The notes under the pieces: model-generated | The model's input: only the letters and a program-made list of their open reading frames with translations | Told to the model about the DNA's origin: nothing | Databases searched by the model: none | Program-made: the position numbers and the translations under genes | NCBI GenBank assembly: GCA_041397845.1 | Contig: JAWKVW010000002.1 | Span: 159,754 to 223,753, forward strand | DNA: 64,000 nucleotides | From: JAKPQE01 sp041397845 | Lineage (GTDB): Bacteria > Pseudomonadota > Alphaproteobacteria > Rhizobiales > JAKPQE01 | Direction: 5' to 3' | Part shown: positions 17,442 through 38,277 of the stretch, piece after piece | Layout: each line of letters begins with the position of its first letter | Position numbering within the stretch: position 1 is the first letter of the stretch

Positions 17442-18218
17442 TCAGGCCGATCGGTTGCGGGTCAGCGCATAAAGCACGATTGCGGCGGCGTTCGAGACAT
17501 TGAGGCTCTTGATTTCGCCCGGCATGTCAAGGCGCGCCATGACGTCGCAGGTCTCGCGGGTGAGCTGGCGCAGGCCCTTGCCCTCGGCGCCAAGGACGAC
17601 GGCGACCGGTCCGGCGGGCGCCACCTCGTCGAGTGACACCGGGCCTTCACTGTCAAGGCCAAGGCGGGTGAAGCCGCGCTCGCCGAGTTCGATCAGCGTG
17701 CGGGCAAGGTTCGGGACGGTCATGACCGGGACGATGTCGAGGGCGCCGGACGCGGACTTGGCAAGGACGCCGCTCTCGGCCGGGCTGTGGCGGCCGGTGA
17801 TGATGACCGCGTCGGCGGCAAAGGCGGTGGCGCTGCGCAGAATCGCGCCGACATTGTGCGGGTCGGTGATCTGGTCGAGCAGCAGGACGAGGCGGGCGCC
17901 GGCGAGGTCGTCCATCGGCAGCGGCGGCAGCGGGTCGGCCTCGAGCACGATGCCCTGATGAACGGCGTCGGCCGGCAGCAGCTTGTCGATGGCGCGTGGC
18001 TCGACGAACTCCGGTTCGAGCGGCGCGGGGCCTTCGAGAATCGCCTCAAGGCGGGGCAGGGCGTTGCGCGTCACCATCAGCCGGCGCTTGTGGCGGCGCG
18101 GGTTGGCGAGCGCGGCGGCGACCGTGTGAAGACCATAAAGCAGGACGCGGTCGGCCGGCCCGGCAGGGCCCCGGCGGAACGGCTTGCGGTTCGGGCGGCG
18201 GTTTGAATCCTTGTTCAT
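17442..18218 (-). CDS. rlmB: 23S rRNA (guanosine-2'-O)-methyltransferase RlmB, SpoU/TrmH family
   Basis: 258 residues. An N-terminal L30e-like substrate-binding domain (YGLHTVAAALANPRR) is followed by a SPOUT domain. The three SpoU motifs are visible: LLDQITDPHNVGAILRSA, VVLGAEGKGL and IPMxx-like LDMPGEIKSLNVSNAAAIVLY. RlmB methylates G2251 of 23S rRNA. The N-terminal ~20 residues are basic. Its promoter should lie in the 223-base gap before tRNA-Tyr. Confidence 0.9.
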   Translation of the reverse strand: MNKDSNRRPNRKPFRRGPAGPADRVLLYGLHTVAAALANPRRHKRRLMVTRNALPRLEAILEGPAPLEPEFVEPRAIDKLLPADAVHQGIVLEADPLPPLPMDDLAGARLVLLLDQITDPHNVGAILRSATAFAADAVIITGRHSPAESGVLAKSASGALDIVPVMTVPNLARTLIELGERGFTRLGLDSEGPVSLDEVAPAGPVAVVLGAEGKGLRQLTRETCDVMARLDMPGEIKSLNVSNAAAIVLYALTRNRSA

Positions 18219-18328
18219 GGACGGACATATACGGCTTTCTGCGGCATGCCGGCAACGGATGTCGCGCGCGGTTGTTCACCGTTTTGACGGGGCGGCGCGA
18301 TGGTTTTGAAATCAGTTGCGATTGGGCG

Positions 18329-18357
18329 TTGACATGCCGGGCCGAGGTCGCCATAAA
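18329..18357 (+). promoter_or_regulatory. Strong sigma-70 promoter of the tRNA-Tyr/tRNA-Gly/tuf transcription unit
   Basis: TTGACA (18329-18334, perfect), a 17-base spacer and CATAAA (18352-18357). A start site near 18364 is expected, about 78 bases upstream of tRNA-Tyr. TTGACA-N17-xATAAA is typical of stable-RNA promoters in Rhizobiales. Confidence 0.65.
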
Positions 18358-18372
18358 GCGCGCCACAGGATT

Positions 18373-18392
18373 CCCCGCCCTGAACGGCGGGG
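18373..18392 (+). other. Hairpin in the leader before tRNA-Tyr
   Basis: CCCCGCC / GGCGGGG, 7-bp stem with 6-base loop, then CGTTTCTGTT. It would form about 10 bases into the transcript. It may be a processing signal or a weak attenuator. Confidence 0.3.
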
Positions 18393-18441
18393 CGTTTCTG
18401 TTCGGCCATCCGGTACGCGAGACTGCGACGGCTACGGCGAT

Positions 18442-18526
18442 GGAGGGGTGCCCGAGTGGTTAAAGGGGACGGACTGTAAATCCGTTGGCTTAGCCTACGT
18501 TGGTTCGAATCCAACCCCCTCCACCA
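18442..18526 (+). tRNA. tRNA-Tyr (anticodon GTA)
   Basis: 85 bases including encoded CCA. Acceptor stem GGAGGGG/CCCCTCC, class II long variable arm, anticodon loop CTGTAAA (GTA), T-arm TTGGTTCGAATCCAA. Confidence 0.96.
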
Positions 18527-18546
18527 GCCGCCGCAGGAACCGAGTT

Positions 18547-18620
18547 GCGGGTGTAGCTCAATGGTAGAGCAACAGCCTTCCAAGCTGATGACGGGGGTTC
18601 GATTCCCCTCACCCGCTCCA
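18547..18620 (+). tRNA. tRNA-Gly (anticodon TCC)
   Basis: 74 bases including encoded CCA. Acceptor stem GCGGGTG/CACCCGC, anticodon loop CTTCCAA (TCC), T-loop GTTCGATTC. It follows tRNA-Tyr by 20 bases and precedes tuf, the classic order. Confidence 0.96.
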
Positions 18621-18785
18621 TCATTTGGGATGCACCTGACGACAGGCTGGCCAATGGAAGCGCGGACCCGGCGAGGGATTCTGTAGATATCGCAGCAGGG
18701 TGGTCGGCTGTTTTCGGCATTCGGCTGGAAACGCGGACATTTCGGCCCACACCGACAGACGAGCACGCGAGAGAGAGCGACGCCG

Positions 18786-19976
<1,191 letters not shown>

Positions 19977-19993
19977 TTCAAGGGACGGCACAT

Positions 19994-20069
<76 letters not shown>

Positions 20070-20172
20070 GGCCCTTGGGTCTTGAGAATCAGGCAGACGC
20101 AGTTTAAATAGCAAGTTTCAAGGCTTGACGGGCGGGGATCCTTCCCCGCCTGTTGCCACGACAGGCAGGCGG

Positions 20173-20370
20173 ATGGCCAAGACCAATCCCTTTACGTTCC
20201 TCCAGCAGGTCCGTACGGAAGTATCGAAGGTAACCTGGCCGACCCGCCGGGAGACGGCGATCACGACTCTCATGGTGTTCGTGATGGCGACCTTTGCGGC
20301 GATCTTTTTTCTGCTGGCCGATCAATTGATGGCGTGGGGCGTTTCCTTGCTCCTCGGCGTCGGGCGCTGA
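20173..20370 (+). CDS. secE: Preprotein translocase subunit SecE
   Basis: 65 residues, the single-helix form. The amphipathic segment FTFLQQVRTEVSKVTWPTRRE holds the conserved VxWPxRxE motif and precedes one membrane helix. It clamps SecY in the SecYEG channel. ATG 20173 was preferred because MAKTNPFTFLQQV is the usual start; the upstream in-frame extension is not conserved. Confidence 0.95.
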   Translation: MAKTNPFTFLQQVRTEVSKVTWPTRRETAITTLMVFVMATFAAIFFLLADQLMAWGVSLLLGVGR

Positions 20371-20386
20371 ACGGGGAGTGCAAGCG

Positions 20387-20917
20387 ATGGCAAAGCGCTG
20401 GTACATCGTCCACGCCTATTCGAATTTCGAGCGTAAGGTCGCCGAGTCGATCCGCGAGAAGGCCCAGGCCACCGGCCTTGGCGATCTTTTCGACGAGATC
20501 CTGGTGCCGACCGAGAAGGTGGTGGAAGTGCGCCGCGGCCGCAAGGTCGACGCCGAGCGCAAGTTCTTCCCCGGCTATGTCCTCGTGAAGATGGACATGA
20601 CCGATGACGCCTACCACCTGATCAAGAACACGCCGAAGGTGACCGGGTTCCTCGGCGCCGACAACAAGCCGATGCCGATCTCCGAGGACGAGGCGTTGCG
20701 CATCCTGCAGCAGGTGCAGGATGGCGTCGATCGCCCGAAGCCGTCGGTCAGCTTCGAGGTCGGCGAGCAGGTTCGCGTCGCGGACGGTCCGTTCGCGTCG
20801 TTCAACGGCGTTGTCGAGGAAGTCGACGACGTGCGGGCGCGGCTCAAGGTGGCCGTGTCCATTTTCGGCCGGGCGACCCCGGTCGAACTCGAGTACGGAC
20901 AGGTCGAGAAGCTCTGA
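20387..20917 (+). CDS. nusG: Transcription antitermination factor NusG
   Basis: 176 residues. An NGN domain (WYIVHAYSNFERKVAE) binds RNA polymerase, and a KOW domain (VGEQVRVADGPFASFNGVVEE) contacts Rho or ribosomal S10. GGGGAG lies 8 bases before ATG 20387. An in-frame GTG at 20378 would add three residues and is less likely. It lies 16 bases after secE. Confidence 0.97.
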   Translation: MAKRWYIVHAYSNFERKVAESIREKAQATGLGDLFDEILVPTEKVVEVRRGRKVDAERKFFPGYVLVKMDMTDDAYHLIKNTPKVTGFLGADNKPMPISEDEALRILQQVQDGVDRPKPSVSFEVGEQVRVADGPFASFNGVVEEVDDVRARLKVAVSIFGRATPVELEYGQVEKL

Positions 20918-21024
20918 TCGTTGTCCGTTAACCCCGCGCGGGAGGCGGGGGCGCCCAGCCAAGGCGTCCGCCAGCCCGACCGCGCACTCTCGTCGCCGCC
21001 AGTTCGGGCGTGCAGGAGTAGAAG

Positions 21025-21453
21025 ATGGCGAAGAAAATCACCGGTTACCTGAAGCTTCAGGTTAACGCCGGCGAGGCCAAGCCGGCCCCGCCGATCGGTC
21101 CCGCTCTTGGTCAGCGTGGCCTCAACATCATGGAATTCTGCAAGGCGTTCAACGCGCAGACGCAGGAAATCGAGAAGGGTACGCCGATCCCGGTGGTCAT
21201 CACGATCTTCGGTGACAAGTCGTTCACCTTCGAGATGAAGACCCCGCCGGTCAGCCACTTCCTGAAGAAGGCGGCCAAGCTGGCTTCCGGCAGCAAGACG
21301 CCGGGCCGCGGCTTCGTCGGCAAGGTCACCCGCGAGCAGGTTCGCGAGATCGCCGAGAAGAAGATGAAGGACCTCAGCGCCGACTCCGTCGAAGCTGCGA
21401 TGCGCACCGTCGAGGGCTCCGCCCGTTCGATGGGCCTGGAAGTTGTGGAGTAA
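21025..21453 (+). CDS. rplK: 50S ribosomal protein L11
   Basis: 142 residues. Begins MAKKITGYLKLQV and holds GPALGQRGLNIMEFCKAFN, the rRNA- and thiostrepton-binding proline-rich region. It is part of the GTPase-associated stalk base and is needed for RelA activation. CAGGAG precedes the ATG. rplA follows after 5 bases. Confidence 0.98.
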   Translation: MAKKITGYLKLQVNAGEAKPAPPIGPALGQRGLNIMEFCKAFNAQTQEIEKGTPIPVVITIFGDKSFTFEMKTPPVSHFLKKAAKLASGSKTPGRGFVGKVTREQVREIAEKKMKDLSADSVEAAMRTVEGSARSMGLEVVE

Positions 21454-21458
21454 GGGCG

Positions 21459-22157
21459 ATGACGAAGATGGGCAAGCGCATCCGTCAGGCCCGCGAGGGC
21501 ATTGACCGCAACAAGCTCTACACGCTGGACGAGGCGATCGAGCTCCTGAAGTCCCGGTCGACGGCCAAGTTCGACGAGACCGTCGAGGTGGCGCTCAATC
21601 TCGGCGTCGACCCGCGTCACGCCGACCAGATGGTCCGCGGCGTCTGCCAGCTTCCGAACGGTTCCGGCCGTACGGTGCGCGTGGCGGTGTTCGCGCGCGG
21701 CGCCAAGGCCGACGAGGCCAAGGCCGCCGGTGCCGATATCGTCGGCGCCGAGGACCTGATGGAGAAGGTTCAGGGCGGCACGATCGATTTCGATCGCTGC
21801 ATTGCGACGCCGGACATGATGCCGATCGTCGGCCGTCTCGGCAAAATCCTCGGCCCGCGCGGCCTGATGCCGAACCCGAAGGTCGGCACGGTGACGCAGG
21901 ACGTGGCGCAGGCGGTGAACGACGCCAAGGGCGGCGCGGTGCAGTTCCGCGTCGAGAAGGCGGGCATCGTGCATGGCGGCGTCGGCAAGATCAGCTTCTC
22001 GGGCGAGAAGCTGGCCGAGAACATCCGCGCCTTCACCGACGCTGTCCAGAAGGCCAAGCCGTCGGGCGCCAAGGGCACCTATCTGAAGCGTATCGCCCTC
22101 AGCTCGACGATGGGCCCGGGCGTGCGCATCGATCCGGCCAGCGTTTCGACGCACTGA
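21459..22157 (+). CDS. rplA: 50S ribosomal protein L1
   Basis: 232 residues. The L1 signature is seen in KILGPRGLMPNPKVGTVT. It forms the L1 stalk that guides exit of deacylated tRNA and represses its own operon by binding its mRNA. ATG 21459 lies just after rplK. A second in-frame ATG (21468) is a possible start three residues later. Confidence 0.97.
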   Translation: MTKMGKRIRQAREGIDRNKLYTLDEAIELLKSRSTAKFDETVEVALNLGVDPRHADQMVRGVCQLPNGSGRTVRVAVFARGAKADEAKAAGADIVGAEDLMEKVQGGTIDFDRCIATPDMMPIVGRLGKILGPRGLMPNPKVGTVTQDVAQAVNDAKGGAVQFRVEKAGIVHGGVGKISFSGEKLAENIRAFTDAVQKAKPSGAKGTYLKRIALSSTMGPGVRIDPASVSTH

Positions 22158-22519
22158 GCCGGACGCAAAGAGCTTCCGGCCGGTCGTCAAAAACCGGTCG
22201 GTCAGACGGCTGCACGGGGAAGAGAGATCTTTCCCGCGCGGCCGGATACCTGTCCGAGATTGCAGGTGGAGGTCCTTGCGACCAACCTAAGCCCTGAGGG
22301 GCCTGCATGAGACGGGATGGAACTGGATCCGGATTTGCGGGACGCCTTGCGGCCCGATGATTTCAGGATCGGTTCGGTCCGTTGCTATCTGCCGGCGTTC
22401 GCGTCGCGCGGGGGACAGGCGAAGAGCGTCGCCTCGAAACTCGAGCGGTCACGCAAGAGGCCGGGCGGCAACGGCAACGGGCGGCACGGAATTCCCGCGC
22501 CGCCAACCGGAGAAGGCAA
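22158..22519 (+). other. Long leader between rplA and rplJ
   Basis: 362 bases without a gene. The first half holds the presumed L10-binding leader, listed separately. From 22331 to 22508 the sequence is GC-rich and stays open in the rplJ frame, but no conserved protein is seen. The last 12 bases carry the GGAGAAGG ribosome site of rplJ. Confidence 0.7.
22190..22330 (+). promoter_or_regulatory. Presumed ribosomal protein L10 (rplJ) autoregulatory leader
   Basis: The segment with TTCCCGCGCGGCCGGATACC, GTCCGAGATTGCAGGTGG, CCTTGCGACCAACCTAAGCC and GGGGCCTGCATGAGACGG looks like the conserved leader found before rplJ in alphaproteobacteria. There the L10/L7-L12 complex binds to repress rplJL. I recognise it by pattern and position. 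The fold was not computed. Confidence 0.55.
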
Positions 22520-23038
22520 GTGGAAAGAGCGGAAAAACAGGCGCTCATCACGTCGCTGAACGAGGCGTTCAAGGACGCCGGCTCGGTCGTGGTGGCCCAA
22601 TATGCCGGTCTTACCGTCGCCGACATGACCGTGCTTCGCGCGCGGATGAAGGCGAACGGGGCCAGCGTCAAAGTCGCCAAGAACCGCCTCGTCAAGCTTG
22701 CCCTTCGCGGTACTGACCTTGAACACATGAGCGATCTCTTCCAGGGGCCGACGGTCATCGCCTATGCGGGCGACCCGGTGGCCGCTCCGAAGATCGCCGT
22801 CGAGTTCGCCAAGCAGAAGGACAAGTACGTCATTCTGGGCGGCGGTATGGGTACGACCCGTCTCGACGCCGAGGGCGTGAAGGCTCTGGCCACCATGCCG
22901 TCGCTCGACGAGCTGCGTGCGAAGCTGGTGGGCATGATCAGCACGCCCGCGACCCGCATCGCGCAGGTCGTCAACGCGCCGGCGGCACAGCTCGCGCGCG
23001 TGTTCAAGGCTTATGCCGAGAAGGATCAGGCGGCTTGA
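22520..23038 (+). CDS. rplJ: 50S ribosomal protein L10
   Basis: 172 residues starting at GTG 22520 (VERAEKQALITSLNEAF), which matches the family's MxRAEK start. GGAGAAGG is 3 bases upstream, and longer in-frame starts lack support. L10 anchors L7/L12 dimers on the stalk base; its C-terminal helix (AAQLARVFKAYAEKDQ) is the L7/L12 binding site. Confidence 0.96.
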   Translation: MERAEKQALITSLNEAFKDAGSVVVAQYAGLTVADMTVLRARMKANGASVKVAKNRLVKLALRGTDLEHMSDLFQGPTVIAYAGDPVAAPKIAVEFAKQKDKYVILGGGMGTTRLDAEGVKALATMPSLDELRAKLVGMISTPATRIAQVVNAPAAQLARVFKAYAEKDQAA

Positions 23039-23089
23039 GGCCGTTCACAGCAAACAACCGGTACGAACCGATCATCAAGGTGAAAGAAA

Positions 23090-23467
23090 ATGGCAGATCT
23101 GCAGAAAATCGTTGACGAACTCTCGGCCCTGACCGTGCTCGAGGCCGCCGAGCTTTCGAAGATGCTTGAAGAGGCCTGGGGCGTTTCCGCCGCTGCTCCG
23201 GTGGCTGTCGCCGCCGTCGCCGCCGCGGGCGATGCCGCTCCGGCCGCCGAAGAGAAGACCGAGTTCGACGTGATCCTCGCCAATGCCGGCGCTCAGAAGA
23301 TCAACGTCATCAAGGAAGTCCGTGCGATCACCGGCCTTGGCCTCAAGGAAGCCAAGGACCTGGTCGAGGGCGCTCCGAAGCCGGTCAAGGAAGCGGTCTC
23401 CAAGGACGAGGCCGAGGCTCTCAAGGCCAAGCTCGAGGCCGCCGGCGCGACCGTCGAGCTGAAGTAA
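23090..23467 (+). CDS. rplL: 50S ribosomal protein L7/L12
   Basis: 125 residues. An N-terminal dimerisation helix (KIVDELSALTVLEAAELSKM), an Ala-rich hinge (about residues 38-55), and a C-terminal factor-binding domain with VIKEVRAITGLGLKEAKDLV and the invariant lysines. It recruits translation GTPases. Confidence 0.98.
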   Translation: MADLQKIVDELSALTVLEAAELSKMLEEAWGVSAAAPVAVAAVAAAGDAAPAAEEKTEFDVILANAGAQKINVIKEVRAITGLGLKEAKDLVEGAPKPVKEAVSKDEAEALKAKLEAAGATVELK

Positions 23468-23770
23468 CCAGCGCTTCACGCGGCGCGGTTCCGGGTGTCC
23501 GGAGCCGCGCCGGGTGATCCGGGCAGGTGCCCGAAAGACTATAGCGTCGTCGAGGATGCCGGGACGCCGGCTTTCCGGGGAGGCGGCGGCGAGGAGAGGG
23601 GCAACGGCCCCTTTTGGCGGATCAAGGGGCGGGCTTCGCTCCGGTCCAGGTGTTTCAGGGGTGTCGCTGACGCCCCGAGCTTGTTTTTTGCGGGGACGGC
23701 GGCCCCGATGGCAGGCGCTTCCATGCGCCGGCTTTCCGGACTGCCGATTCCGATCGATGCGAGGAACCCA
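23468..23770 (+). other. rplL-rpoB intergenic region
   Basis: 303 bases without a gene. It starts with a strong hairpin (23482-23511), listed separately. The rest is GC-rich. It is open in the rpoB frame but shows no conserved extension. The ribosome site GAGGA at 23761-23765 fits ATG 23771. Confidence 0.7.
23482..23511 (+). promoter_or_regulatory. Strong hairpin 15 bases after rplL: attenuator or RNase III site
   Basis: GGCGCGGTTCCGG / CCGGAGCCGCGCC, 13-bp stem with one G-U pair and a GTGT loop. It lacks a T-run, so full termination is unlikely. The position matches the partial attenuator and processing region between rplL and rpoB known in enterobacteria. Confidence 0.55.
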
Positions 23771-27904
<4,134 letters not shown>

Positions 27905-28020
27905 TCAAGTCGAGAAAGACGGCGCGCCGGGCGTAATCACCGAGCGGCGCCGGATGAATGCGGGCGAAGGAAGGGACGGCAAGCGGCGCCGTCCCTCCGA
28001 CGCGGCGAAGGAGACACGGC

Positions 28021-32214
<4,194 letters not shown>

Positions 32215-32236
32215 GCCGGACGCCGGAAACCAACGA

Positions 32237-32268
32237 AAAAGGCCGCCGGAGCGATCCGGCGGCCTTTT
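32237..32268 (+). terminator. Terminator of the rpoBC operon
   Basis: AAAAGGCCGCCGGA-GCGA-TCCGGCGGCCTTTT, 14-bp stem with T-run. Confidence 0.92.
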
Positions 32269-32343
32269 GCATTTCCGGTATATCCGGATAATTCTTTTTG
32301 TTTGCAATATGTTGTTTCTATTTCTTCATGCAGAAAATGAAAA

Positions 32344-32365
32344 AGGGCGCGTCGAAACGCGCCCT
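32344..32365 (-). terminator. Terminator of the BA14K-like gene
   Basis: On the minus strand AGGGCGCGT-TTCG-ACGCGCCCT is followed by TTTTCATTTT. It lies 35 bases after the stop of the 32401-32868 gene. The AT-rich stretch between this and the rpoC terminator (32269-32343) has no other recognisable signal. Confidence 0.88.
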
Positions 32366-32400
32366 CGTTCTTGCGATGCGATTTATTACAGCGGCAGGTT

Positions 32401-32868
32401 CTACTTGCAGAAGCGCTTGCCGCCACCCTTCACCGTGTAATAGCCGGTGCGCGGGTTGAAGGACTTGTAGCGGGCGGCGCAGTAGTCATACCAGGCCGGG
32501 CTCCACGGCTTCGGCGCGCCGTAGGACGTCTTCACGCCATAGCCCATGCAGCGGGCATAAGCGTCGTCATAGGCGCGGTGCCAGCGGATGGAATAAGAGG
32601 CGGTGCCGCCGACCGCGCCGACACCGGCGCCGATGGCCGCGCCCTTGCCGAGGTTGGCACCGAACGAGCCAAGAATGCCGCCGACGACCGCGCCAGCGAC
32701 CGCGCCGGTCGCAACGCTGGTCGGGCGGACCACGCTATTGGCGTAGTCGCGGGCCTTCTGCTTGCAATAGCCAGCGGAGGCCGCCTCGGCAGACCCGAAG
32801 GTCGCGAACGAAGCGGCGATTGCGCCGATGACGGCGAGAGCGATTCCGGATTTCCGTGAAATCATCAT
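32401..32868 (-). CDS. Exported glycine-zipper protein with BA14K-like C-terminus
   Basis: 155 residues. A signal peptide of ~33 residues (MMISRKSGIALAVIGAIAA..., cut near AEA), then a Gly/Ala-rich zipper (VAGAVVGGILGSFGANLG and AAIGAGVGAVGG) likely to insert in or lie on a membrane. The C-terminal motif is WYDYCAARYKSFNPRTGYYTV...GKRFCK. The motif links it to the protein at 16316. ATG 32868 follows GGGAGATGAG; ATG 32865 is one residue shorter. It has its own promoter candidate and terminator. Function unknown. Confidence 0.75.
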   Translation of the reverse strand: MMISRKSGIALAVIGAIAASFATFGSAEAASAGYCKQKARDYANSVVRPTSVATGAVAGAVVGGILGSFGANLGKGAAIGAGVGAVGGTASYSIRWHRAYDDAYARCMGYGVKTSYGAPKPWSPAWYDYCAARYKSFNPRTGYYTVKGGGKRFCK

Positions 32869-32934
32869 GTTCTCATCTCCCTGCGCCGCATTCCCGTCGC
32901 ATGCGGCACATCGCTTGTTACGGCCCCACAGGCA

Positions 32935-32964
32935 ATTCTGTTCTTTCCGCTCATGCTGCGTCAA
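32935..32964 (-). promoter_or_regulatory. Promoter candidate of the BA14K-like gene
   Basis: On the minus strand TTGACG (32964-32959), 18-base spacer, CAGAAT (32940-32935). It would give a leader of about 60 bases. Confidence 0.4.
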
Positions 32965-33417
32965 ACGGATTCGGGACATAGCGGTAATGGAGTAAACAGG
33001 GCGGAATCAGACGCCAGACAAGAGTTGCCGCGGGAAAAGGCCAGAAGGTCTTTGGCGCTGACAGGGGGAATCGGCAGCGCCGGCGGCGGGACTCAGGGTA
33101 ATTGCGATTCCAGAACGGACTTCGGGGCAGCGATTCCGGAATTCCTGGCCAGACGATTCATCATAAGCGGCAAAGGCGGGGAGGGGAGCTGCGAGGCGGT
33201 TCCCGGCATGAGGCAGGATGCGAGACGCCCCGCAAGCGCGCGCCGGTCCGGCAGGCGGCTGCTTGAGACGTATTCAAGTAATTGTTTTATATGTTAAATA
33301 TCGCTATTCCGACGGAATTCGGACGCTTCTTCGAGGTGAGCCGTCATTGGAAACCCGTCAGGTCCGCCGGGGCAGGGCAGAGCGAGGAAAAGCGCGGAAA
33401 AAACTTGGCTTTCGGGC

Positions 33418-33446
33418 TTGACGGGCGGGTTTCGGTTCAGTAGGTT
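33418..33446 (+). promoter_or_regulatory. Promoter candidate of the rpsL-rpsG-fusA-tuf operon
   Basis: TTGACG (33418-33423), 17-base spacer, TAGGTT (33441-33446). About 245 bases upstream of rpsL, leaving a long leader. The only good -35 in the spacer on this strand. Confidence 0.5.
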
Positions 33447-33696
33447 CCGCCCACTTCAACGGGCAGGTGGTAAGCCTTTCTTGTCCTGGGGACGACCAAA
33501 GTCCTGGACGTTCGGCTTAAACACTGTCGGAGAAAGTGGCGAAAGACGGAGGCAAGATCGCGGCGGAGACGCTGTGGTCCTCTGCGTTTCGACCGGTGCC
33601 GTTCGTATCTGACGATATGGGCGGCCCCGCGATCGTTTGCGTGGTTGGTTCTCCGGGCACTGCCGAACAAGGCGAAGCGAAGCTGAAGGGCTCAGA

Positions 33697-34068
33697 ATGC
33701 CGACGATTCAACAGCTCATCCGCAACCCGCGGAAAGATCCGCCGAAGCGGAACAAGGTGCCGGCCATGGAGGCCTGCCCCCAGAAGCGAGGCGTTTGCAC
33801 GCGCGTCTACACCACCACTCCGAAGAAGCCGAACTCGGCGCTGCGCAAGGTTGCGAAGGTGCGCCTGACCAATGGCTTCGAGGTCATCGGATACATCCCG
33901 GGCGAAGGTCATAACCTGCAGGAGCACTCGGTCGTCATGATCCGTGGTGGCCGCGTGAAGGACCTTCCGGGTGTCCGCTATCACATTCTGCGCGGCGTGC
34001 TCGACACGCAGGGCGTCAAGGATCGCAAGCAGCGTCGTTCGAAGTACGGCGCCAAGCGGCCGAAGTAA
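33697..34068 (+). CDS. rpsL: 30S ribosomal protein S12
   Basis: 123 residues. Decoding-centre loops TTTPKKPNSALRK and GGRVKDLPGVRYH are present. Lys43 and Lys88 are the streptomycin-sensitive residues. Asp89 is the aspartate that RimO (60229-61584) methylthiolates. ATG 33697 follows GAAGGG. rpsG follows 15 bases later. Confidence 0.98.
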   Translation: MPTIQQLIRNPRKDPPKRNKVPAMEACPQKRGVCTRVYTTTPKKPNSALRKVAKVRLTNGFEVIGYIPGEGHNLQEHSVVMIRGGRVKDLPGVRYHILRGVLDTQGVKDRKQRRSKYGAKRPK

Positions 34069-34083
34069 GACGGAGAGGCGGAC

Positions 34084-34554
34084 ATGTCGCGTCGTCATCG
34101 CGCTGAAAAGCGTGAAATCAATCCTGATGCCAAGTACGGCGATGTCGTCGTCACCAAGTTCATGAACTCGGTGATGCTGCACGGCAAGAAGTCGGCTGCC
34201 GAGGGCATCGTCTATGGTGCCTTCGACATCATCGAGGCGCGGACCAAGCAGGATCCGGTCGGTGTGTTCCGGCAGGCTCTCGAGAACGTCATGCCGGCGA
34301 TCGAGGTTCGCTCCCGCCGCGTCGGTGGCGCCACCTATCAGGTTCCGGTCGAGGTCCGTACGGACCGTCGGCGCGCCCTGGCGATCCGCTGGCTGATCAC
34401 GGCCGCGCGCAATCGCAATGAGAAGACGATGGTCGAGCGTCTGTCGGGCGAGCTGCTCGATGCCTCGAACAATCGCGGTACCGCGGTCAAGAAGCGTGAA
34501 GACACGCATCGCATGGCCGAAGCGAACCGCGCTTTCTCGCATTATCGCTGGTAA
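34084..34554 (+). CDS. rpsG: 30S ribosomal protein S7
   Basis: 156 residues (MSRRHRAEKREINPDAKYGD), with the family segment GGATYQVPVEVRTDRRRALA. It nucleates the 30S head and represses the str operon by binding its mRNA in E. coli. fusA starts 21 bases later. Confidence 0.98.
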   Translation: MSRRHRAEKREINPDAKYGDVVVTKFMNSVMLHGKKSAAEGIVYGAFDIIEARTKQDPVGVFRQALENVMPAIEVRSRRVGGATYQVPVEVRTDRRRALAIRWLITAARNRNEKTMVERLSGELLDASNNRGTAVKKREDTHRMAEANRAFSHYRW

Positions 34555-34575
34555 TCCCGAAGGAAAGCGACAGTC

Positions 34576-36651
<2,076 letters not shown>

Positions 36652-36695
36652 TCGAGCGACCGATAACGACACACTGAGATTTATGGAGAGCCGCG

Positions 36696-37886
<1,191 letters not shown>

Positions 37887-37948
37887 GTGCGGACGGGGCG
37901 CGTCTGCAAAACCAGGCGCGCTCCATCAGTCGCTCAAGGACTTCTAAT

Positions 37949-38257
37949 ATGAACGGTCAGAACATCCGTATCCGGTTGAAAGCGTTCGATCATCGTGTGC
38001 TCGATGCATCGACGATGGAGATCGTATCGACCGCCAAGCGGACGGGCGCGCAGGTGCGCGGTCCGATTCCCCTGCCGACGCGGATCGAGAAATTCACCGT
38101 GAACCGGTCGCCGCACATCGACAAGAAGAGCCGCGAGCAGTTCGAGATCCGGACCCACAAGCGCTTGCTCGATATCATCGACCCGACTCCGCAGACCGTC
38201 GACGCTCTTATGAAGCTCGACCTTGCCGCTGGCGTCGACGTCGAGATCAAGCTCTGA
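37949..38257 (+). CDS. rpsJ: 30S ribosomal protein S10 (NusE)
   Basis: 102 residues. Family core IRIRLKAFDHRVLD and VRGPIPLPTRIEKFTVNRSP. Part of the 30S head. As NusE it joins NusB in antitermination and links to NusG. First gene of the S10 operon. Confidence 0.98.
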   Translation: MNGQNIRIRLKAFDHRVLDASTMEIVSTAKRTGAQVRGPIPLPTRIEKFTVNRSPHIDKKSREQFEIRTHKRLLDIIDPTPQTVDALMKLDLAAGVDVEIKL

Positions 38258-38277
38258 AGCCGAGAGGCCCGAGAACA

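Larger units (their letters stand above)
32869..33696. other. 828-base spacer between BA14K-like gene and rpsL
   Basis: No gene is supported here; short open frames in it lack ribosome sites and family motifs. It holds the BA14K promoter candidate (32935-32964), an AT-rich island near 33266-33310 that stands out from the GC-rich background, and the str-operon promoter candidate (33418-33446). A ~240-base leader to rpsL follows. Confidence 0.7.

Noticed and set aside
32953..33612. Three short open frames (60-115 codons) before rpsL
   Set aside because: No ribosome sites or recognisable motifs, and they cover the promoter candidate. Treated as non-coding.
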